Assembly (NCBI GenBank): GCA_964598005.1
Contig: CAZRAL010000011.1
Coordinates: 1-62,359, forward strand
DNA: 62,359 bases
Reading direction: 5' to 3'
From: CAZRAL01 sp964598005
Lineage (GTDB): Bacteria > Pseudomonadota > Gammaproteobacteria > Burkholderiales > Usitatibacteraceae
The position numbers and the translations under genes are program-made. Below, one piece after another: positions 27,582 through 35,795 of this stretch (positions within the stretch are counted from its first letter, which is position 1; every line of letters begins with the position of its first letter). Below the pieces are notes generated by a model. The model did not search any database, was not told the origin of the DNA, and saw only the letters and a list, made by a program, of their open reading frames with translations.

Positions 27582-28778
27582 ATGAAGTTCCTGAAAATGA
27601 TCCGCAAGCACACTATCCCGGTCGCCGTTGTGGCCGCCCTGACCAGCGTGGGCGCCTACGCCAGCGAGCCCGGCAAGCTGCTGGTCTGGATCAACGGCGA
27701 TAAAGGCTATAACGGACTGCAAAAAGTGGGCGACGAGTTCGCCAAAAAAACCAGCGTCCCGGTCACTGTAGAGCATCCCGAAGATGCGCCCGGCAAATTT
27801 CAGCAGGCCGCGGCTGCAGGCAAAGGCCCTGATGTATGGTGCTGGCCCCATGACCGTCTCGGTGAGTGGGTACGCGCTGGCCTGCTGGTGCCAGTCACCC
27901 CCAGCAAAAAAGTAAAAGGCGATATCGAAGCCACCGCTTGGGATGCGTTTACCTATGACGGCAAAGTCTGGGGTTATCCGCTTTCGATTGAGGCCATTGG
28001 GTTGATCTATAACAAAGCATTGGTGAAAACACCGCCGAAGTCGTTCGAGGAGGTCGTGAAGCTCGACAAGGAATTATCGGCCAAGGGCAAAAAAGCCATT
28101 CTCTGGGACTATAACAATACCTACTTCACTTGGCCCATTCTGGCAGCCAATGGGGGCTACGTTTTTGCCAAGGATGCCAAAGGTAATTTCGATGCCTCCA
28201 AAACTGGTGTCAATTCGCCCGGTGCATTGAAGGGCGCCGAATTGCTGACGGCGCTTATTAAAAACGGCCAGATGCCCAAGGGGTCCGGGTACGCCGAGAT
28301 GGAAGCCGGTTTCAACAAAGGTGACATCGCCATGATGATCAGCGGCCCATGGGCCTGGGATAACGCGAAAAAATCGAAGATCGATTTCGCCGTGGCGCCG
28401 ATTCCCGATGTCGCCGGCAAATCTTCCAAACCTTTCGTCGGCGTATTGGGCTGCATGATTTCCGCGCCGAGCAAGAATAAGGATCTTGCCAAGGAGTTTC
28501 TGGAAAATCATGTGCTGAAAGTTGAGGGACTAAAAACCATTAACGCGGATGTTCCGCTGGGAACCCCGGCCAACAAAATGTTCTTCAAGGAGCTTTCGGA
28601 AAATCCGCTGATCAAGGCCACGATGGAAAACGCCCGGCGCGGTGAGCCCATGCCGAACGTTCCGGAAATGGGCAAATTCTGGTCAGCCATGGGATCGGCC
28701 CTGGAAAATATCAGCAACGGCCGCCAGCAGCCGAAGGAAGCGCTGGACGCCGCTGCAGCACGTATTACCGGCAAGTAA
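27582..28778 (+). CDS. malE: Periplasmic maltose/maltodextrin-binding protein
   Basis: A 398-residue substrate-binding protein close in length and sequence style to E. coli MalE. A Sec signal spans 1-26 (VAVVAALTSVGAYA). The mature start EPGKLLVWINGDKGYNGL, the GKGPDVWCWPHDRLGEW sugar-contact segment and MMISGPWAWDNAKKSKIDFAVAP are typical. AAGGAG lies 6 bases before ATG at 27582; a longer frame upstream is rejected. It is followed by a GC-rich hairpin that probably stabilises its mRNA so that it is made in excess of MalF/G. Confidence 0.96.
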   Translation: MKFLKMIRKHTIPVAVVAALTSVGAYASEPGKLLVWINGDKGYNGLQKVGDEFAKKTSVPVTVEHPEDAPGKFQQAAAAGKGPDVWCWPHDRLGEWVRAGLLVPVTPSKKVKGDIEATAWDAFTYDGKVWGYPLSIEAIGLIYNKALVKTPPKSFEEVVKLDKELSAKGKKAILWDYNNTYFTWPILAANGGYVFAKDAKGNFDASKTGVNSPGALKGAELLTALIKNGQMPKGSGYAEMEAGFNKGDIAMMISGPWAWDNAKKSKIDFAVAPIPDVAGKSSKPFVGVLGCMISAPSKNKDLAKEFLENHVLKVEGLKTINADVPLGTPANKMFFKELSENPLIKATMENARRGEPMPNVPEMGKFWSAMGSALENISNGRQQPKEALDAAAARITGK

Positions 28779-28797
28779 ATCTCAATTGTAAGTATGC

Positions 28798-28820
28798 CCG
28801 GGCGGCCTGAAGCCGCCCGG
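28798..28820 (+). terminator. GC-rich hairpin after malE
   Basis: CCGGGCGGC (28798-28806), loop CTGAA, GCCGCCCGG (28812-28820): a perfect 9-bp stem 20 bases past the malE stop. There is no U-run directly after it. By analogy with malE-malF of E. coli it may act as a partial terminator or 3'-end stabiliser rather than a full stop. Confidence 0.6.
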
Positions 28821-28825
28821 CACAT

Positions 28826-28928
28826 ATTCCATTTCTAAATCAAAAATAACACGAAGGCGAGCCGCAGACCGGTTGAACAATACTGCAAGGCGGAGCCGAC
28901 AAAATAAGGTTTGATTTAAAAATGGAAT
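28826..28928. repeat. Long inverted repeat between malE and malF
   Basis: Arm 28826-28844 (ATTCCATTTCTAAATCAAA) and arm 28910-28928 are inverted with 18 of 19 matches, enclosing 65 bases. The right arm ends 37 bases before malF. It may be a small element of its own or an mRNA structure limiting malF translation. No second copy was noticed in the window. Confidence 0.6.
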
Positions 28929-28965
28929 TATTTGTAAACTCAGCGCAACGTCAAGGGTAAATCGA

Positions 28966-30549
28966 ATGAGGGTGACGACAATATGGGGGGGGGCGCTGCG
29001 CGGGTTGTTTGGCGCTGCTGCTGCGGCGGGCCTGCTCTACGTCGTGTGGGCTATTTACGCGTCCGGTCAAGTGGTAGGGGCCAGTTGTGCGCTGGCATTT
29101 TTCGTATTGGTTTTTTACATCTACCTATCGCCCCGTACCTATACCTATCGCTATTTGTTTCCGGGGCTTGCGGGGATTGGTATTTTTGTCCTCTTCCCGC
29201 TGCTCTATACTGTACAGATCAGCCTTACCAATTACAGTGCCTCCAATCTGCTTTCTTTCGAGCGTGCCACCCAGTACCTGCTTGAAGAAACCGTAAAAGG
29301 CGAGGATCCCGGTTACCAATTCACGCTTTATCCGGATGGCCACGAATTTCGCTTGCTGTTGCAGCCGCGGCTCGATGAAGAGGACGAGCAGAATGCTGCA
29401 AAAAATACCTCCTTGCGGGAAAATACCTACGTCTCTCCCTCTCTGGCGTTGCTGGTAGGCAACATTCCGCCTGTGGTTGAAATGACCTCGCTCAAGGAGG
29501 CCAGTTTTCAGCCCAATACCGCCCTGCCGCTTTCCGAAATTATTAAGCGCCGCAACGTCTTGTCTACCATCAAGCTGAAATTACCCAATGGCAAGCTGCT
29601 TTCCTATTCTGGGCTGCGCGAATTTGCGCAGATCGATCCCCTCTACAAAAAGAATGCCGATGGCACCCTCAGCAATACCAAAACAGGTCAATTGCTGAAA
29701 GCGGATTTTTCAACCGGCTTTTACACAACGGTCCAAGGTGAAAAAATCCAGCCAGGCTTTAAGGTATTTATCGGCACCGGTAATTACGAACGCATGGCCA
29801 CTGATAAGGAATTCAAGGGCCCCTTCACTGCCATATTTTTGTGGACGGTTCTTTTTGCTGCGCTTACGGTTTTCCTGACGCTGGTGGTCGGCTGCACGCT
29901 GGCGGTATTGCTGAATTGGGAAGCATTGCGCTTTCGTACCATCTACCGCACCCTGCTTTTTTTACCGTATGCCGTGCCGGGGTTCATTTCCATTCTTGTA
30001 TTTAAGGGATTGTTCAACAACAACTTCGGGGAAATCAACCTTATCCTCAATGCGCTTTTCGGCATTAAGCCAGCCTGGTTTGCCGATCCGCTACTGGCCA
30101 AAATCATGATTTTGATTGTCAACACCTGGCTGGGCTATCCGTATGTGATGGTGCTTTGCACAGGATTGATCAAAGCCATTCCCGCCGATCTTTACGAAGC
30201 ATCGGCCATCGCCGGCGCCAAGCCGCTCACGAATTTTTTCAAGATCACCGCCCCGCTGATTATCAAGCCGCTGACGCCGCTATTGATTGCTTCGTTTGCC
30301 TTCAACTTCAACAATTTTGTATTGATTACCTTGTTGACCGGAGGCCGTCCGGATTTCCTGAATACCAAAGTGCCTGCAGGCACCACCGATATTCTGGTGA
30401 GCTACACCTACCGTATCGCCTTCCAGGATTCGGGGCAAAATTTTGGGTTGGCTGCTGCCATTTCCAGTCTGATTTTTATTCTGGTGGTCCTGCTCTCAAT
30501 GGCCAATCTCAAACTGGCGCGCGTCAATCGCGAAGAATCTACTTATTAG
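28966..30549 (+). CDS. malF: Maltose/maltodextrin ABC transporter permease MalF
   Basis: A 527-residue inner-membrane permease. N-terminal helices are followed by a large periplasmic P2-like loop (about 95-275), as in E. coli MalF, which clasps MalE. The C-terminal MetI domain has the EAA loop YEASAIAGAKPLTNFFKITAPLI. The end (SYTYRIAFQDSGQNFGLAAAISSLIFILV) is MalF-like. AAGGG lies 8 bases upstream of ATG. Codons 7-10 include a run of nine G, a possible slippage site. Separated from malG by 306 bases containing a palindromic repeat and a hairpin. Confidence 0.95.
   Translation: MRVTTIWGGALRGLFGAAAAAGLLYVVWAIYASGQVVGASCALAFFVLVFYIYLSPRTYTYRYLFPGLAGIGIFVLFPLLYTVQISLTNYSASNLLSFERATQYLLEETVKGEDPGYQFTLYPDGHEFRLLLQPRLDEEDEQNAAKNTSLRENTYVSPSLALLVGNIPPVVEMTSLKEASFQPNTALPLSEIIKRRNVLSTIKLKLPNGKLLSYSGLREFAQIDPLYKKNADGTLSNTKTGQLLKADFSTGFYTTVQGEKIQPGFKVFIGTGNYERMATDKEFKGPFTAIFLWTVLFAALTVFLTLVVGCTLAVLLNWEALRFRTIYRTLLFLPYAVPGFISILVFKGLFNNNFGEINLILNALFGIKPAWFADPLLAKIMILIVNTWLGYPYVMVLCTGLIKAIPADLYEASAIAGAKPLTNFFKITAPLIIKPLTPLLIASFAFNFNNFVLITLLTGGRPDFLNTKVPAGTTDILVSYTYRIAFQDSGQNFGLAAAISSLIFILVVLLSMANLKLARVNREESTY
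28985..28993 (+). repeat. Nine-G tract in codons 7-10 of malF
   Basis: ATATGGGGGGGGGCG: nine G spanning Trp7-Gly8-Gly9-Ala10. A one-base slip would terminate or misframe MalF at its very N-terminus. The current length keeps the frame. Confidence 0.55.
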
Positions 30550-30600
30550 CTGATACGCAACCACACTATGAAAATGGCTTTCCCAACAATAAACCGTCCC

Positions 30601-30628
30601 CGTCATTCCCGCGAAAGCGGGAATCCAG
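30601..30628. repeat. Short palindromic repeat (GTCATTCCCGCGAAAGCGGGAATCC type)
   Basis: ATTCCCGC (30605-30612), GAAA loop, GCGGGAAT (30617-30624). This exact type of dispersed palindrome is widespread in intergenic regions of many proteobacteria. It lies 50 bases after malF. Confidence 0.7.
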
Positions 30629-30688
30629 CGACTTTGTGGAGCGCTTGTTATAGCAAAAGTCACGGCAAAAATTTACAAACGCCACTGG

Positions 30689-30708
30689 GCCCCCGATTTC
30701 TCGGGGGC
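30689..30708 (+). terminator. Hairpin between malF and malG
   Basis: GCCCCCGA, loop TTTC, TCGGGGGC: a perfect 8-bp stem. The following bases (GACAAACTTTTA) have only a weak U-run, so attenuation or stabilisation is as likely as termination. The remainder of the 306-base gap 30550-30855 shows nothing else beyond the palindrome at 30601-30628. Confidence 0.45.
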
Positions 30709-30855
30709 GACAAACTTTTAGCGCTTGTGCGCCGAAACAGTGCGTGGATCCTTCGTGCTGCGGATGTAAAGAGTTTGCGTTCTTATGACAAGTTCAAAAT
30801 TGATTCCATAGCTGTACGTCACATCAGTTACTAAAAAATTCTGCGAGGAACCTCC

Positions 30856-31746
30856 ATGCCCATTGTTCAAGGCAAACAACATCGCTGGCGGATTGTGCTG
30901 GCTCATGCAGGTTTGATTGCGTTTATTGCCGCGATCATTTTTCCGCTGTTGATGATTATTTCCATCTCATTACGCCCGGGAAATTTCGCCTCCGGAGAAA
31001 TCATCCCCACGACCATCAGTTTCGAACACTGGAAACTGGCGCTGGGATTTTCCTATCAAGGCCCAGACGGCGGGCTGGTGGAGCCGCCCTTCCCGGTTAT
31101 GCGCTGGTTATGGAATTCCATCAAAATCGCTGGTATTTCGGCGTTTTTGATTGTGGTGATTTCAACCACGGCGGCTTACGCCTTTGCCCGTATGCGCTTC
31201 CGTTTCAAGACCCCCATCCTGAATTCCATCATGCTATTGCAAATGTTCCCTGCTACGCTGGCGCTGGTGGCAATTTATGCCATTTTCGATGCGATTGGTA
31301 CTTATGTGCCATGGTTGGGAGTCGAAACCCATGCTGGTGTAATCGTGGCGTATTTGGGCGGGATTGCACTGCATATTTGGACTATCCGCGGTTACTTCGA
31401 CACTATCCCAGGCGAAATCGAGGAATGCGCCAAAGTGGACGGGGCTACAAACTGGCAGGCTTTCCGCTATGTCCTCCTGCCCATGGCGGTACCGATTTTG
31501 ATGGTGGTATTCGTGCTGGCGTTTATTGGCGGCATTATCGAATACCCGGTCGCTTCGATTTTGTTGCGTCAGGAAAATAACCTGACGCTGGCCGTAGGCT
31601 CAAAGTATTTTCTTTATGAACAAAAGTACCTGTGGGGCGATTTTGCCGCAGCGGCCGTATTGTCGGGGTTGCCCATTACAGCGGTGTTTCTACTCGCCCA
31701 GCGCTGGATTGTTTCCGGCCTGACTGCGGGTGGCGTGAAAGGATAA
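30856..31746 (+). CDS. malG: Maltose/maltodextrin ABC transporter permease MalG
   Basis: A 296-residue inner-membrane permease pairing with MalF. Six hydrophobic segments are seen. The EAA loop reads EIEECAKVDGATNWQAFRYVLLPMAVPI, contacting MalK. The C-terminus WIVSGLTAGGVKG is the characteristic MalG tail that reaches into the MalK dimer. GAGGAACC precedes the ATG. The stop is three bases before the next gene, so at least malG and the first amylase share a transcript. Confidence 0.95.
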   Translation: MPIVQGKQHRWRIVLAHAGLIAFIAAIIFPLLMIISISLRPGNFASGEIIPTTISFEHWKLALGFSYQGPDGGLVEPPFPVMRWLWNSIKIAGISAFLIVVISTTAAYAFARMRFRFKTPILNSIMLLQMFPATLALVAIYAIFDAIGTYVPWLGVETHAGVIVAYLGGIALHIWTIRGYFDTIPGEIEECAKVDGATNWQAFRYVLLPMAVPILMVVFVLAFIGGIIEYPVASILLRQENNLTLAVGSKYFLYEQKYLWGDFAAAAVLSGLPITAVFLLAQRWIVSGLTAGGVKG

Positions 31747-31749
31747 AAA

Positions 31750-33444
31750 ATGAAAAATTTTTATAGCATGTTTCTGGTATTGCTGGGTTTGCTGAGTTTC
31801 ACAGCGAGCAGCTTGCTTCAAGCTGCAACCCCTGTATCGTCAGGAAGTTTTAACGATAACCCCATTGTTTATTTTGTAATAACCGATCGTTTTCTGGATG
31901 GCAATCTTGCCAATAACGAAAGCTATGGGCGCAAACGCGAATCGACACCCGCTGCCGATGTCGGCACTTTTCACGGTGGCGATCTCGCTGGTATTAGCAA
32001 AAAACTCAAGGAAGGCTATTTCACCAAACTGGGTGTCAACGCCATTTGGATCACCGCGCCCTACGAGCAGATTCGTGGCTGGGTAGTGGGAGGCAATAAA
32101 GAATTCAAGCACTACCCCTACCATGGCTACTATGCGCTCGACTACACCGTGCTCGATAAAAACATGGGTACTGCCGAGGAACTGCGCGAGATGGTCGATA
32201 CGGCCCACAGTCAAGGCATCCGCATCCTCTTTGATGTGGTGATGAACCATCCCGGGTACGGCGATCTGTGGTCGCTCAATGAATTCAAGGTCGGCGTGCT
32301 GTGGCCGGAATGGGAAAAGGCCACGTTGCGTGATTACCATAGCTACATCGACTACAACAACCCCAAATGGCTGGATTGGTGGGGCCGCGACTGGATTCGC
32401 TCGGGCTTGCGCGGCTACGAAGAAGTGCACGGCGACGCCACCGAATTCACCAAGCAACTCGCTTATTTGCCGGACTTCAAAACCGAATCACCCAAACCGG
32501 TCGAACTGCCGCCTTTCCTGAAAATCAAACCCGATACCCGAGCTAAACCTATTGCTGGCGCGACCGTCAGGCAGTATCTGGTGACTTGGCTGACGCAATG
32601 GGTGCGCGATTACGGTATCGATGGCTTTCGCTGCGATACGGTCAAGCACGTCGAACCCGCATCGTGGATGGCACTTAAACAATCCGGCAAAGAAGCGCTG
32701 GCCGACTGGAAAAAAGCCAACCCCGGCAAAAAAATCGACGATACGCCCTTCTGGATGACTGGAGAATTCTGGGGGCACAGCGTGGAGCGCAGCGACCTGT
32801 TCGATTCCGGTTTCGACAACATGATCAATTTCGATTTCCAGGATCGCGCCATCAGCCTGGACACCATCGACAAAGTCTATAGCGACTACGCCGTCAAGCT
32901 AGCGGTGCCTGCGATGCATAACGTGCTGTCGTATCTTTCTTCGCACGATACCAAACTCTACGACCGCAAAAAATTAATGGCGGGCAGCACCATGCTGATG
33001 CTGGCGCCGGGTGGCGTACAAATTTACTATGGCGATGAAACCGCCCGCCCGCCCGGGCCAGTACCTGCCAGCGACCCGCAGCAGGCCACGCGCTCGGACA
33101 TGAACTGGAACGACATCGATAGTAGTTTGCTTGAGCACTGGCAACGACTAGGCCAATTTCGGGCGCGTCATGTGGCACTGGCCAAGGGCGTCCATCGCCG
33201 TTTGGCTGAGGCTCCCTACACCTTCAGCCGCATCCATCCTGCTGATCGTATCGTGGTCGCATTAGGCGTAAGCACCGAAACCGAGATAACCGTCGGCGAC
33301 GTATTTCCGGAAGGCGCCACCTTGCGCGAAGCCTATGGCGGCAGCGAGGCCAAGGTCAAAGCCGGCAAGGTGCGTATCAAGCCGCATTCCAATGGTGTGG
33401 TGTTGCTGGAACAGGTATTGCCTGAACAAGCAAAAGGAAAATAA
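31750..33444 (+). CDS. Exported alpha-amylase, GH13 (periplasmic type)
   Basis: A 564-residue amylase with a Sec signal (1-26, ending SLLQAA). The GH13 barrel shows ITDRFLDG, FDVVMNHPGYGD, nucleophile Asp296 in DGFRCDTVKH, acid/base Glu339 in FWMTGEFWGH and transition-state Asp400 in YLSSHDTK. It resembles the catalytic part of E. coli periplasmic MalS but is shorter and lacks its N-terminal extension. It probably cuts maltodextrins entering through the porin, feeding MalE. Located 3 bases after malG and overlapping the next amylase by one base. Confidence 0.93.
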   Translation: MKNFYSMFLVLLGLLSFTASSLLQAATPVSSGSFNDNPIVYFVITDRFLDGNLANNESYGRKRESTPAADVGTFHGGDLAGISKKLKEGYFTKLGVNAIWITAPYEQIRGWVVGGNKEFKHYPYHGYYALDYTVLDKNMGTAEELREMVDTAHSQGIRILFDVVMNHPGYGDLWSLNEFKVGVLWPEWEKATLRDYHSYIDYNNPKWLDWWGRDWIRSGLRGYEEVHGDATEFTKQLAYLPDFKTESPKPVELPPFLKIKPDTRAKPIAGATVRQYLVTWLTQWVRDYGIDGFRCDTVKHVEPASWMALKQSGKEALADWKKANPGKKIDDTPFWMTGEFWGHSVERSDLFDSGFDNMINFDFQDRAISLDTIDKVYSDYAVKLAVPAMHNVLSYLSSHDTKLYDRKKLMAGSTMLMLAPGGVQIYYGDETARPPGPVPASDPQQATRSDMNWNDIDSSLLEHWQRLGQFRARHVALAKGVHRRLAEAPYTFSRIHPADRIVVALGVSTETEITVGDVFPEGATLREAYGGSEAKVKAGKVRIKPHSNGVVLLEQVLPEQAKGK

Positions 33445-35024
33445 TGAAGCGCAGTCTTTGCCGTGCGTTCCTGCTGGCTACCGCATTGTTGGTTGGCGCA
33501 TGCGGTGGTGGCGGAGGTGGGGGAAGTAGTAGCACGACGACGACCACACCTCCCCCACCGGTCACTATCCCCGAATACCGTCCTACAGGTAAAGCCGCTG
33601 CGGGCGATACCTTCGCCGTTTTATGGGAATGGCCGTGGCCCGATGTGGCGCTGGCCTGCGAACGTCATCTCGGCCCCGATGGTTATGCAGCGGTGCTGGT
33701 ATCCGCACCCAATGAGCATGCGGTATTGCCGAACTATCCCTGGTATCAGCGTTATCAACCGGTTTCCTACAAACTCGATCAATCGCGCTCGGGTAATGCG
33801 GCACAATTTACCGAGATGCTGGCGCGCTGCAATGCAAGAGGCGTTGCCGTGTATGTGGATGCAGTCATCAACCACATGGCGGCCACCGTCAATGGAAATG
33901 GCAGCGCGGGCAGTGCTTACAAACGTTATGACTACCCGGCAGTGCCTTACGTTCGGGACGATTTTCACGCATCGTGTTCGGTCAACAATTATCAAAGTGC
34001 CGACAACGTTCAAAATTGTGAACTGGTGAGCTTGCCCGATTTAAAAACGGAAGCTGAAACGGTACGGCAAAAAATTGCCGCCTACTTGATTGCAATGAAC
34101 AAATTGGGCGTCAAAGGTTTTCGCATCGATGCAGCCAAACACATTGCCCCCGCTGATCTGGATGCCATCCTCGCCAAGGTCAATCAAGCCGCCACAGCAG
34201 AAGCACGGGGCATTCCTTACGTATTTTTGGAGATCATCAATAATGCCGGGGAGGCAGTGACGCCACAGCAATATTTTGGCACCGGCTTTGCCTCTGGCGG
34301 CGCAGCCGACGTGACCGAATTCCAGGCGGCTTACCAACTATCCGATAGTTTTTTGGGTCGTAACGGGCACTCGCTGGCTGAACTGGTAAATTTTGGCCAA
34401 GGATTGTTGCCCACCGATAAGGCGCATACCTTTGTCACCAACCACGATACCGAGCGTGGTAATTTACTGTATTGGGCAGATGGTGCGCTTTACCATCTGG
34501 CGCAAATCTTTCTGCTGGCGCATCCTTACGGTTATCCGGCCATTCATTCCGGCTACCAATTCGACCGCTATTCACAGGCAGGCCGCGATGCGGGGCCTGC
34601 ATCGGATGCAAACGGGCTGACTCTGCCCGTATTCGGCGCGGCAGATAACACGTCGTGCGGTATGGCGCGCGCCAATCAATGGACGTGCGATCACTATTAC
34701 CTGGGCGGTATGGTGGGCTTCAGAAAAGCGACAGCCGGTGCTACACTAACACGCTGGCAATCGCCCAATGCCAACGCCATCGGTTTTGCCCGCGGTAACC
34801 GTGGCTTTGTTGCGCTCAACCAGGCCAACGCGCCACTAAGCGGTTTTAGTTGGCAAACCGATTTGCCTACCGCTCTTTATTGCAATGTCGCGATGGATCG
34901 CTTCGACAGCATAACCAAAACGTGCAGTGGCATTCCGATTACGATTGGAGCGGATGGAACGTTTACGACTGCAATTGCTGCACAGGCCGCCGTGGCATTA
35001 CATGTCGGTGCACGGCTTGACTAA
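33444..35024 (+). CDS. Alpha-amylase-family lipoprotein, GH13
   Basis: A 526-residue GH13 protein of a different subfamily from its neighbour, closer to animal-type amylases. A type II signal ends in LVGAC (lipidated Cys20), followed by a Gly/Ser/Thr/Pro linker (21-40) suited to reach away from a membrane. Catalytic residues are Asp229 (VKGFRIDAAKH), Glu263 (YVFLEIINN) and Asp335 (FVTNHDTER). Cysteines 178/192 may form a disulfide. It could sit on the outer face of the outer membrane and attack polymeric starch. ATG overlaps the previous stop (TAATG), indicating coupling. Confidence 0.9.
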   Translation: MKRSLCRAFLLATALLVGACGGGGGGGSSSTTTTTPPPPVTIPEYRPTGKAAAGDTFAVLWEWPWPDVALACERHLGPDGYAAVLVSAPNEHAVLPNYPWYQRYQPVSYKLDQSRSGNAAQFTEMLARCNARGVAVYVDAVINHMAATVNGNGSAGSAYKRYDYPAVPYVRDDFHASCSVNNYQSADNVQNCELVSLPDLKTEAETVRQKIAAYLIAMNKLGVKGFRIDAAKHIAPADLDAILAKVNQAATAEARGIPYVFLEIINNAGEAVTPQQYFGTGFASGGAADVTEFQAAYQLSDSFLGRNGHSLAELVNFGQGLLPTDKAHTFVTNHDTERGNLLYWADGALYHLAQIFLLAHPYGYPAIHSGYQFDRYSQAGRDAGPASDANGLTLPVFGAADNTSCGMARANQWTCDHYYLGGMVGFRKATAGATLTRWQSPNANAIGFARGNRGFVALNQANAPLSGFSWQTDLPTALYCNVAMDRFDSITKTCSGIPITIGADGTFTTAIAAQAAVALHVGARLD

Positions 35025-35170
35025 CAGTTTGTTGAAATTCTGCTGCGCTTGGCGATGCATCGTTGGAAATGGACTCAAAATCCTCATGTATACCCACATA
35101 CATTCCGGTTTTTCGCCCCTTTCCGCCTCGCCTCCCCGGCGCTCGCGACGAATTTTAACAAACTGCTAAG
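35022..35170. repeat. Family B structured element, copy B3 (about 149 bp)
   Basis: Inverted ends TAACAGTTTGTT (35022-35033) and AACAAACTG-CTAA (to 35170). The left end contains the stop codon of the amylase lipoprotein. Internal stem ATGTAT (35086-35091) / ATACAT (35098-35103) and arm GGAAA/TTTCC replace different bases in B4 and B1 while keeping pairing. Contains the core CTCAAAATCCTCAT and TTCCGGTTTTTCGCC. Confidence 0.72.
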
Positions 35171-35232
35171 GGAATCTCTGAATAAGATTAGTAGTTCCCT
35201 GATTTTATAAACCACCTCAAGGAGAATCGCAT

Positions 35233-35706
35233 ATGCAACATCATCGTTTTGCTTCATTTTTTGCCGCTGCTTTATTTTCATCGGCTGTGCTGGTTTCCAA
35301 CGCACAAGAAGCACCCAAGCTGCCTGATGGTCACGTTGGCGTTCACTATTACCGGGCCGATGGCAGCTACAATGGCTGGGGCCTGCATCTGTGGGAATCG
35401 TTTGACAAAGTGGAAAATGGCAAGGTGACCGGGCCCAAGGCCAAAAGCGATCAGCCTTTGCAGGGCGTGAGCTGGGGATCCCCCATGCAGCCGACCGGGA
35501 AGAGCGACTTTGGAATGTACTGGCATATCAAAGCTGACGAATTCCGCAACGGCAAGGTGAATTACATCCTGCACAAGGGTGATACCAAGGATCAATGCGG
35601 TAAGGATCAAGCTTTCTTTAATCCGCCTACCAAGGAAATTTTTGTCAATGCAGGCGATTGCAACACTTATTTTTCCAAAGAAGAAGCCATCAAAGCACGC
35701 AAGTAA
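35233..35706 (+). CDS. Secreted single-domain PUD/CBM41-like protein
   Basis: A 157-residue protein with a Sec signal (1-24, ending SNAQ). The whole mature part resembles a pullulanase-associated/CBM41 domain: VGVHYYRADGSYNGWGLHLWESFD, then FGMYWHIKADE, VNYILHKGDTKDQCGKDQAF and a final Asn-Ala-Gly-Asp-Cys strand. Such domains normally sit beside pullulanase catalytic domains and bind alpha-glucan; here it stands alone. Its probable role is a periplasmic or extracellular maltodextrin/starch binder for this uptake system. AAGGAG lies upstream. A strong terminator follows. Confidence 0.86.
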   Translation: MQHHRFASFFAAALFSSAVLVSNAQEAPKLPDGHVGVHYYRADGSYNGWGLHLWESFDKVENGKVTGPKAKSDQPLQGVSWGSPMQPTGKSDFGMYWHIKADEFRNGKVNYILHKGDTKDQCGKDQAFFNPPTKEIFVNAGDCNTYFSKEEAIKARK

Positions 35707-35741
35707 AACGGCTCTGGTATAGCTGGTTTTAGGCCATCCAT

Positions 35742-35777
35742 AAACAAAAACGGGAGCCGAAGCTCCCGTTTTTGTTT
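35742..35777. terminator. Bidirectional rho-independent terminator
   Basis: AAACAAAAACGGGAGC, loop CGAA, GCTCCCGTTTTTGTTT: a perfect 16-bp stem whose A/T flanks supply a U-run in both directions. It lies between the convergent PUD gene and maltoporin gene and should end both transcripts. Confidence 0.93.
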
Positions 35778-35795
35778 ACCGCGATTACAACAACA

